Source of the DNA: Isoetes taiwanensis
Lineage: Eukaryota > Streptophyta > Lycopodiopsida > Isoetales > Isoetaceae
Assembly: GCA_021234155.1 (NCBI GenBank)
Contig: JAJEKV010000126.1
Span: 346,658 to 410,657 of the forward strand
Length of the DNA: 64,000 bases
Reading direction: 5' to 3'
Part shown: one piece after another, positions 26,356 to 37,159 of the stretch
How positions within the stretch are numbered: the stretch's first letter is position 1
Layout: every line of letters begins with the position of its first letter
Notes under the pieces: generated by a model
Databases searched by the model: none
Told to the model about the DNA's origin: nothing
Seen by the model: only the letters and a program-made list of their open reading frames with translations
Made by a program: the position numbers and the translations under genes

Positions 26356-27115
26356 TCAAGCAAGCCGTGCCTTAAAGAAAAGGTTGCTATTGATGAGAAA
26401 ATACAAACCGCAAGAGCCAAAGCAAACGGCTGTGGTTGCAAGTGCAAAAGCTGCCTCGATCCTAACTTTGCAAAATGCCTGTACAGCATGAGAAAGGACG
26501 GGTTTTACTACTGAAATCATGCATACACAACATATCTACAGATTAGATTCTGTTTGACCTAACAGAACATGCATCTGAGACATCTGCAAATACATCTTCC
26601 ATACCCCCAAAATTATAACACGGGATTAAAATTAAGCTAAAACCATAGCAGGATGCTAGCGGGATTGTTTCACTGGCAGAATTAATTTCAATAAGGCAAG
26701 ATTTAAGACCATCTGATACAAAAAATATTGAGAAACAGTATATCTAAAACATGATTTAATTTTATAATTATACCTGGACGTTTTGCCACTGGATGCATGT
26801 GGCTAAATGAATGTTTTAATCCTGGATGCTTCTGGATCCCTCTTCTAAGCTGCAAAAATAAATAGAGATATATTTGGACCAATTTGACAGAGTGGTCGTC
26901 ATTCTTGGATGGCCATTGTTGCTCCACAGTTAACAAACCATGAAAATTACTGGTGTGAAAGAAGGAACCTATATGCAAATGTGACAGACTAATTTCGCAA
27001 GGCAAGAACCACCAGGCAGTTCTGAAGCTGTATTCGTTGTAAGTAACAGGAAATCCGGTACCTTCTGTGGCCACATGGGTGCCAAATCCGTGCCAAACCC
27101 GACTGCCTTTGCCAT
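26356..27115 (-). CDS. Three-exon gene for a 94-aa single-pass membrane protein
   Basis: My model joins exon 1 27062-27115 (ATG at 27115), exon 2 26774-26849 and exon 3 26356-26510 (stop TGA at 26356-26358). Lengths of 54, 76 and 155 bases total 285, exactly 95 codons. Introns are GTACC...TTGCAG (212 bp) and GTATAA...TTTCAG (263 bp). The split codon across intron 2 reads Val and keeps the frame. The product has a short N-terminus, a basic His/Lys-rich middle (residues 19-60) and one hydrophobic helix at about 63-83 ending in a short basic tail. Small single-helix proteins like this are common among respiratory-complex subunits, but I do not recognise the family. It lies within the 4.4-kb insertion of segment B and its CTG/CAG content looks undamaged. 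Expression is unproven. Confidence 0.6.
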
Positions 27116-27461
27116 AGTAGAGGCACCGTTAAAACGACGTCGGTGTGAAGAAAAATAATGGTAAAGAGGGAAAAAAAAAAAGCTTCGGATGTAATGCCAT
27201 AAATTAAAGTGGGCATGAATATATGACATATATCGTAATTCCGGTAGCAGCAACGTGACCAAAACGACCACCTCCAAGCAAACGGGCGAGATGATGAATG
27301 AGAGGAATGAATACTCTGCTCGCAGTATGAACCGCTTAATGAACCTGAAACTCCGTGCAGCGCTTAAACCGCTTTACCATCGAATATCGAACGATGTACA
27401 ACAAAAATTGTAAAAATCGATGTACTAAGATTAAGTGCACAGACTATCATAAACGCCATTA

Positions 27462-27899
27462 TTATTATATATGATATAGATATCATTAATGGCAGATAAG
27501 ATAAGTCTATCAGAAAGCAACATATAGATGCAGAACATCACTACAAGGAACCCGGTGATTTGTCTCACCTTCACAGCATTCTTATGTATCTCCTCGACAT
27601 TTTGAGCAGACAAAGTCCTCTTGGTGTTTCCTCGCCATATGCTTTGTTGCCCTTTTACGAGCAACTTCCGGCTATCCCTATGGTTGAAGCTCCTCTTCTC
27701 GCCGTGAGCTACCTTCTATACCCTCTTCCATCCATAGCTCTGGATCTTTGCTCCGAAAGTATGTAAGGTACAACCTTCAAACTCCTCGCCTAAGTGATTC
27801 CTTTGTTCAACCACTCTTCTTCGCACCTCGAGGTCTCACAACCATCGAATCAAACCCCATTATGTGGGTGTGGTCTCCTAGATCAAGACTTGATATTTA
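27462..27899. repeat. Segment B, block 3
   Basis: Aligns to about 9620-10035 of segment A, from CATTAATGGCAG to GATCAAGACTTG. It carries the second, damaged copy of the RG-rich ORF on the minus strand, and ends at TATTT (27895-27899), where the third insertion starts. Confidence 0.9.
27500..27890 (-). pseudogene. Damaged second copy of the RG-rich ORF
   Basis: Homologous to 9674-10000, but the frame is broken by several indels. Most of the differences turn a CTG or CAG of the other copy into CTCG, CG or a similar string, so the damage may be a sequencing artefact. The start ATGGGGTTT region is preserved at about 27860. Confidence 0.7.
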
Positions 27900-27915
27900 T
27901 ATAATTTATAATATT

Positions 27916-28281
27916 AAACTATTACATTACATGCATTAAATTAAATTCCCCTTAAAACCCCCTTTGTTTGGGTGCATATTCACACTGGGGTGACTCGCAC
28001 CAGAGTCGCTTGGATAGGCATATCTACCCTTATTCCTTAATCTACACCCATACACAAAATTCTCGCCAGGGGTAAGTGGATGTATAGAATCTGGTCATAA
28101 TCGTGATAACAAGATTTACAAAATACTATATGTTCTCGTGCAATATACTATACTGTTGATTTCATAATGCGAAACATAATTATAAGTGGCTCACGCTCTT
28201 ACTGCCACCGCGGTGAATATGCACCCAAAACAAAAAGGGGTTTAAGGGGAATTTAATTTTAATGCAGTAATGTAATGGTTT
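27916..28281. mobile_element. MITE-like element with long terminal inverted repeats
   Basis: The left end at 27916-27986 and the reverse complement of the right end at 28213-28281 match over about 65-70 bases, sharing ATTACATTAC, AAATTCCCCTTAAA and GGGTGCATATTCAC. The central 225 bases are non-coding. A total of about 366 bp with long inverted repeats and no transposase fits a MITE or foldback element. No clear target-site duplication was found. Confidence 0.8.
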
Positions 28282-30685
28282 GTGTGTTATAGGTTGTAAA
28301 ATTTAGCCCCTTCTAGCAATGGAAATCGTGGTACATTCTGCCATAGGTTTTGTGTCTAAGACAATGTGGCCTTTGAAGACACTTACGCTTGTGCTAAAAA
28401 TTTATAATATATATTTGTAATAAGTAAGTAGGCCAAAAAATTTATATCATCATTATGAGGGTCTCCATTCTCATATTGAAATACAAAAGGAAACTCTTAC
28501 AATATTGATGAAAATAATGTCAAGAGAATGCATTTATGATGTAAACCACTTACAATATCCCTCTAGGTAGTAGAATTCCACATGCTAGACATGTTAGAAT
28601 ATGTGTTTAGGACATGGAGCCATGAAGGATGTCAATACGCTTGCTTAAGTCACTAGTCAAATCACAATCATATCAAGTATGGGTAATAATAAGAAAAAGA
28701 AAGAGGTGTGCAACCAAACATCTTATTCCAAATGTAATTTTGTAAGTACATGTATTGCCAATATATGGTAGCATGATAGAACTAAATCAAATTCCCCTAT
28801 GTTTTCAATGAATCAGAAACTGTGGCAAGATTGGCTCATCAAAAGTGCATCACCTCTTAGTAAAACATAACATAACCTGTGAGTTTGAAGAAAGGATGCA
28901 AAAAATGAAAGACTGATCATGGTTTCAAAGAAATATAAAAAGTTCTTCAAGTAGTTATCTTACATATCAAATATTCCATGCTTGTAAGGCACATCTTTGT
29001 ACACATCTTCAAATATCTATGTATATAGCAAAAGCCAATAGTAAGGCCACCGAAAAATCACAAATATTAGTTGTTATTGAGCCACACAATTTTAGAATAG
29101 CGCATAATGTAAACACTAAAAACGCATCTAAACTATCCATGCATCACATACGTCACCACAGACTATACTACAAATTCGTAATCGGGTTTTAAGATGTGAG
29201 TAACAAATTCATACAAAGAAAAACCACAAAACCTCTAAGGTGCTTAATCACTAGCTTTGTAAAGAAGCATCTACAAAGGCCAAATAAAGCATTTCTATCT
29301 ATTGCCAAAAGCTCATGGAATGTCCCCTGCGGTGCCTCGATAGCCTGCTCAAGCCCTCGAGTAGCTGCCCCTCAAGATTTGTAATTTCATAACTTGCATC
29401 TACATGCCATATTAAATAATTTGCATCCGGCTGCTTAAGGGGATACATGCTTACCTTTTAGCATATGATAGATTCAGTGGAAATGTCGAGGCATCGGGGT
29501 CAAGATTTGAAGTGTAGCTTCACAATCAATTTGAGAAGTTGTTTAAACCAAAAAAATACTGGGAAGGATTTGAGCCTTGTGGTTTAGGGCATCACTTAGT
29601 TTCTGGCCATTCAATCACTTACTTTTTTGCTCCGAAATTTGAGGAAAAAGCTCGCCCAGACACTAAGCCCCCGTGCCAAGAGAGATATGGCTATATGTTT
29701 TATGCATTATGCAAGTGCACTATTGAATTGAGAGGAGTTTGTCACCTGAATATGATGTGTTGTAATAAATTGTCAATTTGTGTGCCATTGCCGCATCATT
29801 TTAGTAACTCCTTCATTGTTCTCTCGATCACCAGAAAAGTACAGAAATAAGTATTATGATCTTGATGTCAGCTTATGACTAATCTATTACGTAAAACAAA
29901 ATTTAGACAATAGGGAGATACATACCACAAACTAATTTCTTCTCGCACTTAACGCTTTCCTCGTGTTTTCTAAATATAGAGTTTACTAACCGCAGGTGCT
30001 ATTTGAAAATATAGTGATATCAAATCTCCGTAGAGACATTTAAGATTTAGGCATGCATTCCTTACCTCGTTGCGTATATGCTTTTTCCTCAAACACAGTA
30101 CCAAGAACCGCTCCTATTCTGGCAGGAGCTTCAGGAGCTCAACCAACGGAAATGCCTTCGGCCTCGCTCACGTTTTGGTTTGATGGTTCTTCCGCGGAGA
30201 TGAAGCCTCGGCAAGAATTGTTTTCCATACGCTGATACAGCTTTCTCCGCCCCAGCCTAAGAAAGCTGCCCTAAGATATGAGATGTAAGATTTCCTACCT
30301 CGTAGATTTTCAAATCATTTATGCCGCAAAAACTAAACCTCTTTAAAGCTACTAATCTAGCCTAATGTGAGAACTCTGGTGGAAGCTATAGCGAGGAGAA
30401 AAAACTGCCTAAAATGGTCCCTCTAAATCCCCTTCACTCCAAGAACCCTAAAGTCAACCCTAAAGTTGAATGGCTCGCTGTTTGCATGGCTTCTATAAAA
30501 TTAAATTCACTGTTTTTATGAACAAAAACATGCAAAACCATCGCGAAAACCAGGATAAAATGCCATTCAAATATGAGAATCCAAAGGTGCACTCTAGATA
30601 TACCGATAGTATGCCCTGCAATACTGAAATCATAAAACCATGCCAAAAGCTTATAAAATCACAAAAGACCGCTATAATGCTATGC
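28282..30685. other. Rest of the 2.8-kb insertion, possible exons on the minus strand
   Basis: Possible exons of an unidentified minus-strand gene lie at 30066-30231 and about 29262-29372; the first is described separately. The second reads as a plausible peptide (EQAIEAPQGTFHELLAIDRN) but its boundaries are unclear. The remainder is AT-rich with nothing recognised. The block is bounded by TATTT at 27895-27899 and 30686-30690. Confidence 0.3.
30066..30231 (-). pseudogene. Putative exon of an unrecognised gene
   Basis: Bounded by an acceptor-like GTATCAG at the upper edge and a strong donor-like GAG/GTAAGG at the lower edge, with an ATG at 30228. The frame from this ATG (MENNSCRGFISAEEPSNQ) runs to one internal TGA, after which the same frame stays open to the donor (VLGTVFEEKAYTQR). 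The TGA could be real or an indel artefact. I do not recognise the product, and no complete gene model could be built. Confidence 0.3.
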
Positions 30686-31105
30686 TATTTGGTCCAAATT
30701 AACTTTCAGATATCCGCACGCTTAACTCTGTCGACCAAGCCTCATGCAATTTAGGTTAACTCCCCAAAGGCATTCAATTTCTAAGAAATGCTTTTATGGA
30801 TTTTTGTCCCAACTATATAATAAATCCCATTAAATACTTTCCCCATTATTTTCATATGGGTATTACCACACTTAGATATGGTTATGTGCTGTGCACTATA
30901 TACTAGGGCTAATAATGTGATATCACACAAAACAAGTTAGTCATGCATGATATACCCATCTCCTCATGCAGTACTGCACACTTTAACATTATATTCATTA
31001 AGAGTAGGAAGTTTAATTGAATTATCCGACACTTTGTATTTCCACGCCCCTTTGCTAGTGAGCACATGCATCATGATGCAAGATATTATAAAAATAAAAA
31101 ATAAA
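30686..31105. repeat. Segment B, block 4
   Basis: Aligns to about 10022-10440 of segment A, starting at TATTTGGTCC and including CACACTTAGATATGGTTATG and AAGAGTAGGAAGTTTAATTG. It ends in an AAAAAT-rich run like segment A. Confidence 0.9.
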
Positions 31106-34100
31106 AAATAAAAAAAAGCCTTGTAAGCAAAAATTTTCCTCTCTCTCTTTGTTTCCCTTCCATTTGCCCTAACAAATTTCTACCACATGCCTTGCTACAT
31201 ACATGTCGCATTTATAGAGGTTCTCGACCAATGTACTTTCAGTCCTGGTTAGATGAAGGTTTGTGAGGCATAAGATTAGACAAAAATAAACAAGATCCCT
31301 AAGCATTCGTGATAATTAAAAATCTTGGTAAGATGGAGGAGTGTGCAAAGTAAGTGTTTCCATTATACATGCAATATTCGCTTGTATTTGCGTACTCTCC
31401 AAGAAATTATTTAGTGTTCTAATGGCTCCGCCCGGCCTTATACAGCCATAATTTGATACCAGCCTACATCTACAACAAAACATCATTATTTGGTTGGTGA
31501 ATAGCAGCATGCTGTGCCTCAACCTCAGCTTCTTCTTAAAGTGCTTTCAGAGATATTTGTGATAGAAGCATCCTTAGGTATTCTGCCAAATATCCCCGAT
31601 GTATTATATACTCCGGGGAAAATGCCTCATGATGCTTTTGTTCAGGGCATGTCTTGAATTTTGCCTCCATGTATTTACAAGGCTAGTCTCCCATGTGTCC
31701 ATAATTTCTAGTAACTAGCTTTCAGGGTATCCACTCATAACCAATGTAGTTTCATGGAACTTTTTATTAACATTCTATGGTTTTTTGAAGTCATAAAGAT
31801 TAATATTGAATCAGCCTATATTTTATAAATGAATGTAGTAAAAGGACTCAGTCGTTGTTTAAATAAGTGAAATTTAAAGAATAAAAGTGATATAAGCATG
31901 TTTTATATTTCTCATATTAAAAGACATTTTCTAAGGTTCTAAAGATGCAAGGCAGCATGTGCTTTTCTAATTTGGATATCAAATTTGGTTCTTTTACTTG
32001 AATGTTTCCCTAACTTGTGTTGTGCAAAGAAGTACACTTTGATTGAAGAAAATGGCATGTGACAAATATTGGGATCTTTTATTGTACCAATGTTTCAAGA
32101 ACTCGCTTGGAAGTGTGGACTGACATGCAAATATTGGCTAAAATTTTAGAGAAAATACTTATATATAGAGAATGTAGTGTGATCTATTGTTTAAAACTCA
32201 AAATCCATTGTAATTGCAACTATTATAAACTGTATAACCGTTTTTAAAAATGTCATTAAGTACTTAACGTACTATACATAAAGTATGTATTTTACGAAGT
32301 ACCTAATAAATACAAAAAACACACTTAAAGTACTTTTAATCCGAGAGGTATGCAACTCGTATTTATACGTTAAATATATATCGTACACGTATCATACTCG
32401 AAGTACCTAACACTGAAGCTAGAAGATGCGAATTTAATGAGGCCACATTAGTTGTCATTGAGGCGGCTGGATAGTGTGTGCGCTTGTAGCGGTGCAGCAG
32501 TGGCATGGGCTAGCGTGTCTTGAGCCTCAGCAGGAGGGCTCCTAAGGGTTTTCAGACTGTGAGTTGTTTGGCGGCTGGAAGATTTACATCTAGCCCTAGA
32601 CTAGTCCCACAACTCCTCCCTATCTACGCATATTCTTGACCTCGCCTAACTCGTGTCATGGACTTCTTTTGTTGTGCTCTCATGAGTCGATCCTACAATC
32701 CATTAACGCCGTCCCCCTCGCAAATGCTTCCCTCGATGAAGGATGTACGCTAGTTCACAAGGCCCCTCGCTACCAGTACTTTAAGATAGAAGAGCTGCGG
32801 CACACAAATTATGCATACTTGATCAACTATTATAGCCTAAAAACTTATAAAAAGTACCATGTGATATGAAGACTCACGCCCTGAAGATTTATGACACTTG
32901 CTTGAAGAACCATGAAAGCGATATCTATTGAGATCATGCAAATAAAGCAAGGAAGAGAAGATTCAAGCAAGGCAAACCAGGAATTTGAAGATCATCTTGG
33001 CATGAAGCTTCACATGGTTCACTACATGAGTTCACCATCTCATTCCTATCATCCATGATACCTTGTTACCATAATCCATGTCTCACCTTCATTTTCTCTA
33101 GCAAACTTGGCAAATGGCCTTTTCTCTAGTAGAAACACACCACTCATACACCATTCATACATCACACACTCATTATACCTCCAACCATCTTAAAAAAGCA
33201 AAAATTCCACCCATTTGGCGTTTTCTATAATCTAGTAATCACATTCTCTCTAAAAGTCAAACTATAGAGAGAGAAAGTGCACAATTTTCCAAGAAAAGCT
33301 ACGAAGAAGTCAAATGATCAAGTTGATGCATAAGTGATTCAAGTTATGTGCAATTCAGCCAAAGTTGTCCATATGTCATCATCAAAAGATGCCAAAACTC
33401 ACCGTGAGATACCATACCATCCACATCACCACCATGTATGCTATGTCATCATACATGTCACCTTCCATAAACTTCCTCTATTCAAAATATTTTACCCAAG
33501 AGAAGTCATTTTGATACTTAGGGTGACATGTCATCACTTCATTATGCCACATCATCACTAAATGCCTTCACATCATCCTACACGGCCATTCACATATTCC
33601 TATCTCTATAAAAGTTTTGACTAGAGAAAAGACATTTTACCAATTTGCTTATTGCCATGTCATCTTCTACTTGCTAAGTCACCATACCAACTTCTGCTAC
33701 ATCATCAATCCTACCCCATTTTGAGTCAAAATATCAAATGTCTTTGCAAAAATATTCTTCCATGTCATAGAGCATCAAAAATTTCATGTGGGGAAAAGAT
33801 TTTGAAAAAAAAAGACCATAAGCCTTTTGACCTTCATTTTTGAGTTCTTGGGATTCGTGCCAAGTTTAAAAACTACCACACCTACCTCCCCTACCTAGCC
33901 ACCATCCCATCTAGTCTCTCTCCGGGCCACGGGTGCTCCCCAGTACGTGAGTCGGGCAATCCAGTTTACATCACGCGGGAGACAACACGCTAATCTTGAT
34001 AATACACGTTTAATGGTCATTAGTATTCTGAGCCGTAAACTAAATGCATGTGGGATATTTCGACCAAATCTCAAGAAATCTGTGGAATTTCCATGCCAAG

Positions 34101-35160
34101 ATCCTAAATTTCAATGATCCAACCACCTAATCATGGCCATGCTCCCTAAGTTGACTTAATCTAAGCCAATAACTCCTCAAATTAAGAAAAAGACAAAAGA
34201 TTTGAGCCGGATTTGCCAAGAATAGACCAAACAAAGGATTTCATAAAGAGGGAAAATTGTCAAGACCGCATCAAGGTTGCTCATTTGTGAGACCGGGTTT
34301 GAATCAACGCCAGTTTGAAATTTGCCTTCCTTGCTTTTGAATCTATTGATTACTTTGAAGCACCAATTATTTGCTGGCTGTGAAGACTTTCTCTCGATCC
34401 CCGGCCCCAAGACAATGAGTTTGGGAATTTCTTGTATGCCTTATGGTTATCCTTTTGAATGAAAATCCACTTTGGCATTACAATATTGCACGATTTGCAT
34501 TCCACATCCAAAACAAGGTAAACAAAAAAGGTAGAAGCGATATGGAAGATAATTTATCTGTTTCAAGCACATCATATCTCAGGTTACATCTTATTATGTT
34601 TCAGTAATCAAAAACAAGATTAAAAATTAGATTAAGCTATCTTTAGTGTGAATCTGTGTGGGCATTTGACAAGTTTTTAGTAATAACATTTAGTTAATTC
34701 TCAATAGAGTTGATGATATGCTTAGAAACATAAAGAGCCCTCAAAAATCTCAAAACAATTTGCAATAGTCTGCCATCTCGTATTTTGCATACCATTGCAT
34801 CAGAGTAAGTGTAAATTTACCTTGGAGATTTTAGCTATAATCTTGAGCAAACAATTAATTCCCCCTTGCTTACAGACTAATGAAAGATATTAAAAATTTT
34901 CAGATCTTAAAAAGACCAAGACATATCGACCGTATAATATTTGCTTGTCAAGCTTTTTCATAACAAAGATGTTTGGTAAAGAATTTGAGTTACAGATCCT
35001 ACCTGCACCTATTCTTCCAAAAGAAGTGTTTGATTCTCAAGTGCAGATTTATCAGAGATAGAATTAAGTGACAAAACTCAAGAAACTTTGATCTACAAAA
35101 AATTGCTCACTGTTAGGGATATTGACTTATTTTTGACTTGGTCAAGAGTATATTTGAATG
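31106..35160. other. No gene recognised
   Basis: Mostly AT-rich. 32250-32410 has six GTAC tetramers in palindrome-like settings. 33370-33770 has many copies of an ATGTCATC or ACATCATC motif. A short minus-strand frame at 31316-31522 looks faintly protein-like but was not placed. No RNA gene seen. Confidence 0.4.
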
Positions 35161-36817
35161 ATCATCAGAATCTATTGGCATCCCACCTTAGGCCCCGTGA
35201 CTTTTGAAACCTTAAGTAGCCTTTTGAATTGGAATCATGATAAAATCTCATCTTGCTTGCAAAAGGCATCATTTTTGTTGAGGCATCCTTTTTTCTGATT
35301 GGGGAAAGCAATACTGATCGTGTGTTTATGCTTTCTTTTTGGGATTTTCTTGTATAGAGTGGTTGCCCCGCCAAACGGAGTACGGTCATTGAGGTCGGCG
35401 GTTTGCCGTGAACACCTTCAACGTCCCCGATCATGGATATGGTTAGCCGGCGTCAGATGTCAGCCCTTGGCTTAATTTGCCCTAACAATGTTGTATGGAA
35501 CGCCATCCAACAAGGATCTGCATTCGGTTGATGGATGAGATTCTTCTTCCTATCTCCTCTCAAGCCGTGCCACTCACACCGTGATTGTGGCTCCTATGTC
35601 TCCAGCCCTGGAGCTCTCTGGATGGTCGGTCGATAGTTGGACGCTACAAAGAAATGCCGCCATGCTAGCGGTAATACGTGGACTACACTACTTGGTGTGG
35701 GTATTAGGCGGCTTGGTGGTGAAGCAAAGGAGCGCCTTGACCGACATCGCGGTAGGTGGCTAGCGGTGGAACTTTCAAGGGTTCAGGCTGTGGCCTCCTT
35801 TTGAGCCGGGAGCTCAGCCCGCCGGGATTCCCCAGCATCGCCTCTTGCCAGCTCAAGGACACACCACTCACCGCTCCTTATGAGCCTTAAATGGGGGTAT
35901 GCCTTGCCCCACACTCTGATGCCCGCAGTCCCAACCATCTCGGCAGCGGTTATACTCGAGGTTTTACAAACAAGTATTCGGCCAGGGTTTATCTCCAAGA
36001 AGGGTACTTCCCCGTCTCAATCTCTACTCTAAAGTGCTCTCGCGATGCGGACCGGCTTTCCGAAGGCGTTTTGATGATTTGCATCATGGGTGGCAAATTT
36101 CCCCGATTGAAGGCAGAGACGCTGTTACGCTCTCCTCGCCAGCACACCGCCTTCGTCCCGCGGTCATGGCTTCTATGGTGGTGGGACAGGAGTTCACGTG
36201 AGCCTCGCGGTGTCATCAGATTCGCTTTGTCTGTCGCCTCTCAAAGTGCGCCAAACGGATGCTATCTTTCCATCTCTGCTGTGTGCGAAGTCTCCAACTC
36301 GGCAAATAGCCTATTGCTTCTCCATTGCCAACTCTCTCCTCAACACTGGGTACCAGGATTGCATCTCTTCTATCAAAACCTGCAATGCTGATGTCATACC
36401 CACTACTATCACTCTCGAAGTTGTTTCCAAGGCCCTATTGGCACCTGCTTGCTGCTGGACCTCGAAAAGGCCAAACCTCGGCCTGATTTCCACTCCATTG
36501 ATTGGGCCTTGCCTGTGCCTCCCAATCTTTTATAAAAGAGGCTTCTCCCCCTCGCCTTTGCTATCCTGCTCCAAGGCCATTGTTAGGTGGCTCCCACCAC
36601 CTGGTCCTCCCAAGAGGGCTCGCCATGAGGGTTTCCGGCCAGTGGTTGGTAAGCTATTGTGTATGAGGCTAGGTAAGGGAGGTGTCCGACCAGGATCAGG
36701 GGCATGGAGATGGATGAAGGGGTTGGGTGCTGCATTTGGGCTCCTGGATAGGTTCCATAAGTGGGCAGTGGATATGGATGGCTGGGGTGTATGTGAGATG
36801 GAGGGCTGGCGAGCGTG
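35161..36817. other. GC-rich block of unknown identity
   Basis: Base composition rises from about 35340 and open frames of up to 209 codons appear on both strands, the usual effect of GC-rich DNA. None shows a domain I know. CTCG is frequent, as in the retroelements here. It may be a decayed mobile element, but I found no terminal repeats. Confidence 0.3.
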
Positions 36818-37104
36818 CAAACCCTAGAGAGAATAAAAGGGAGAAGTGTTGCTTTAAAGATGTTTTAAACGTTTAGAATCCAAAACAAGGACTCAAAAAT
36901 GTTGTTGACACAACAATTTGAGTCTTGGAATCAAAACCCTAGTGAGAGAATTGGCAAGTTGCTTCAAAAACACTTTGAACACTTAGAAATCCAAATAGGA
37001 ACTCAAAAACGTCGACACAATAAAGAGCCCTGGATGCAAAACCCTAGTGGGGGAATAGGCAAAAGAGGAGTGTTGTTTCAAAGACATTTTGGACACTCTA
37101 TCTG
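36818..37104. repeat. Tandem repeat, three imperfect units of about 105-114 bp
   Basis: Units start at 36818, 36932 and 37037, each with CAAA(A)CCCTAG, then a GTTGCTTCAAA-like stretch and a CACTTTGAACA-like stretch. The third unit is truncated near 37104. The array lies immediately upstream of the Gypsy coding remnant. Confidence 0.8.
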
Positions 37105-37159
37105 ATAAAATGCCAAGTAAATCAAGTATCCAATTATACCCTGCACCTTGTAGCATCTT

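Noticed and set aside
29196-29384. A plus-strand open frame
   Set aside because: The opposite strand reads more like protein there (EAPQGTFHELLAIDRN), so this frame is probably its shadow.
31316-31522. A minus-strand frame faintly like an armadillo-repeat protein
   Set aside because: Only one short stretch is suggestive, with no repeated helices and no splice context.
36198-36827. A 209-codon plus-strand open frame
   Set aside because: It lies in GC-rich sequence with equally long frames on the other strand, shows no domain, and its composition is low-complexity at the end.
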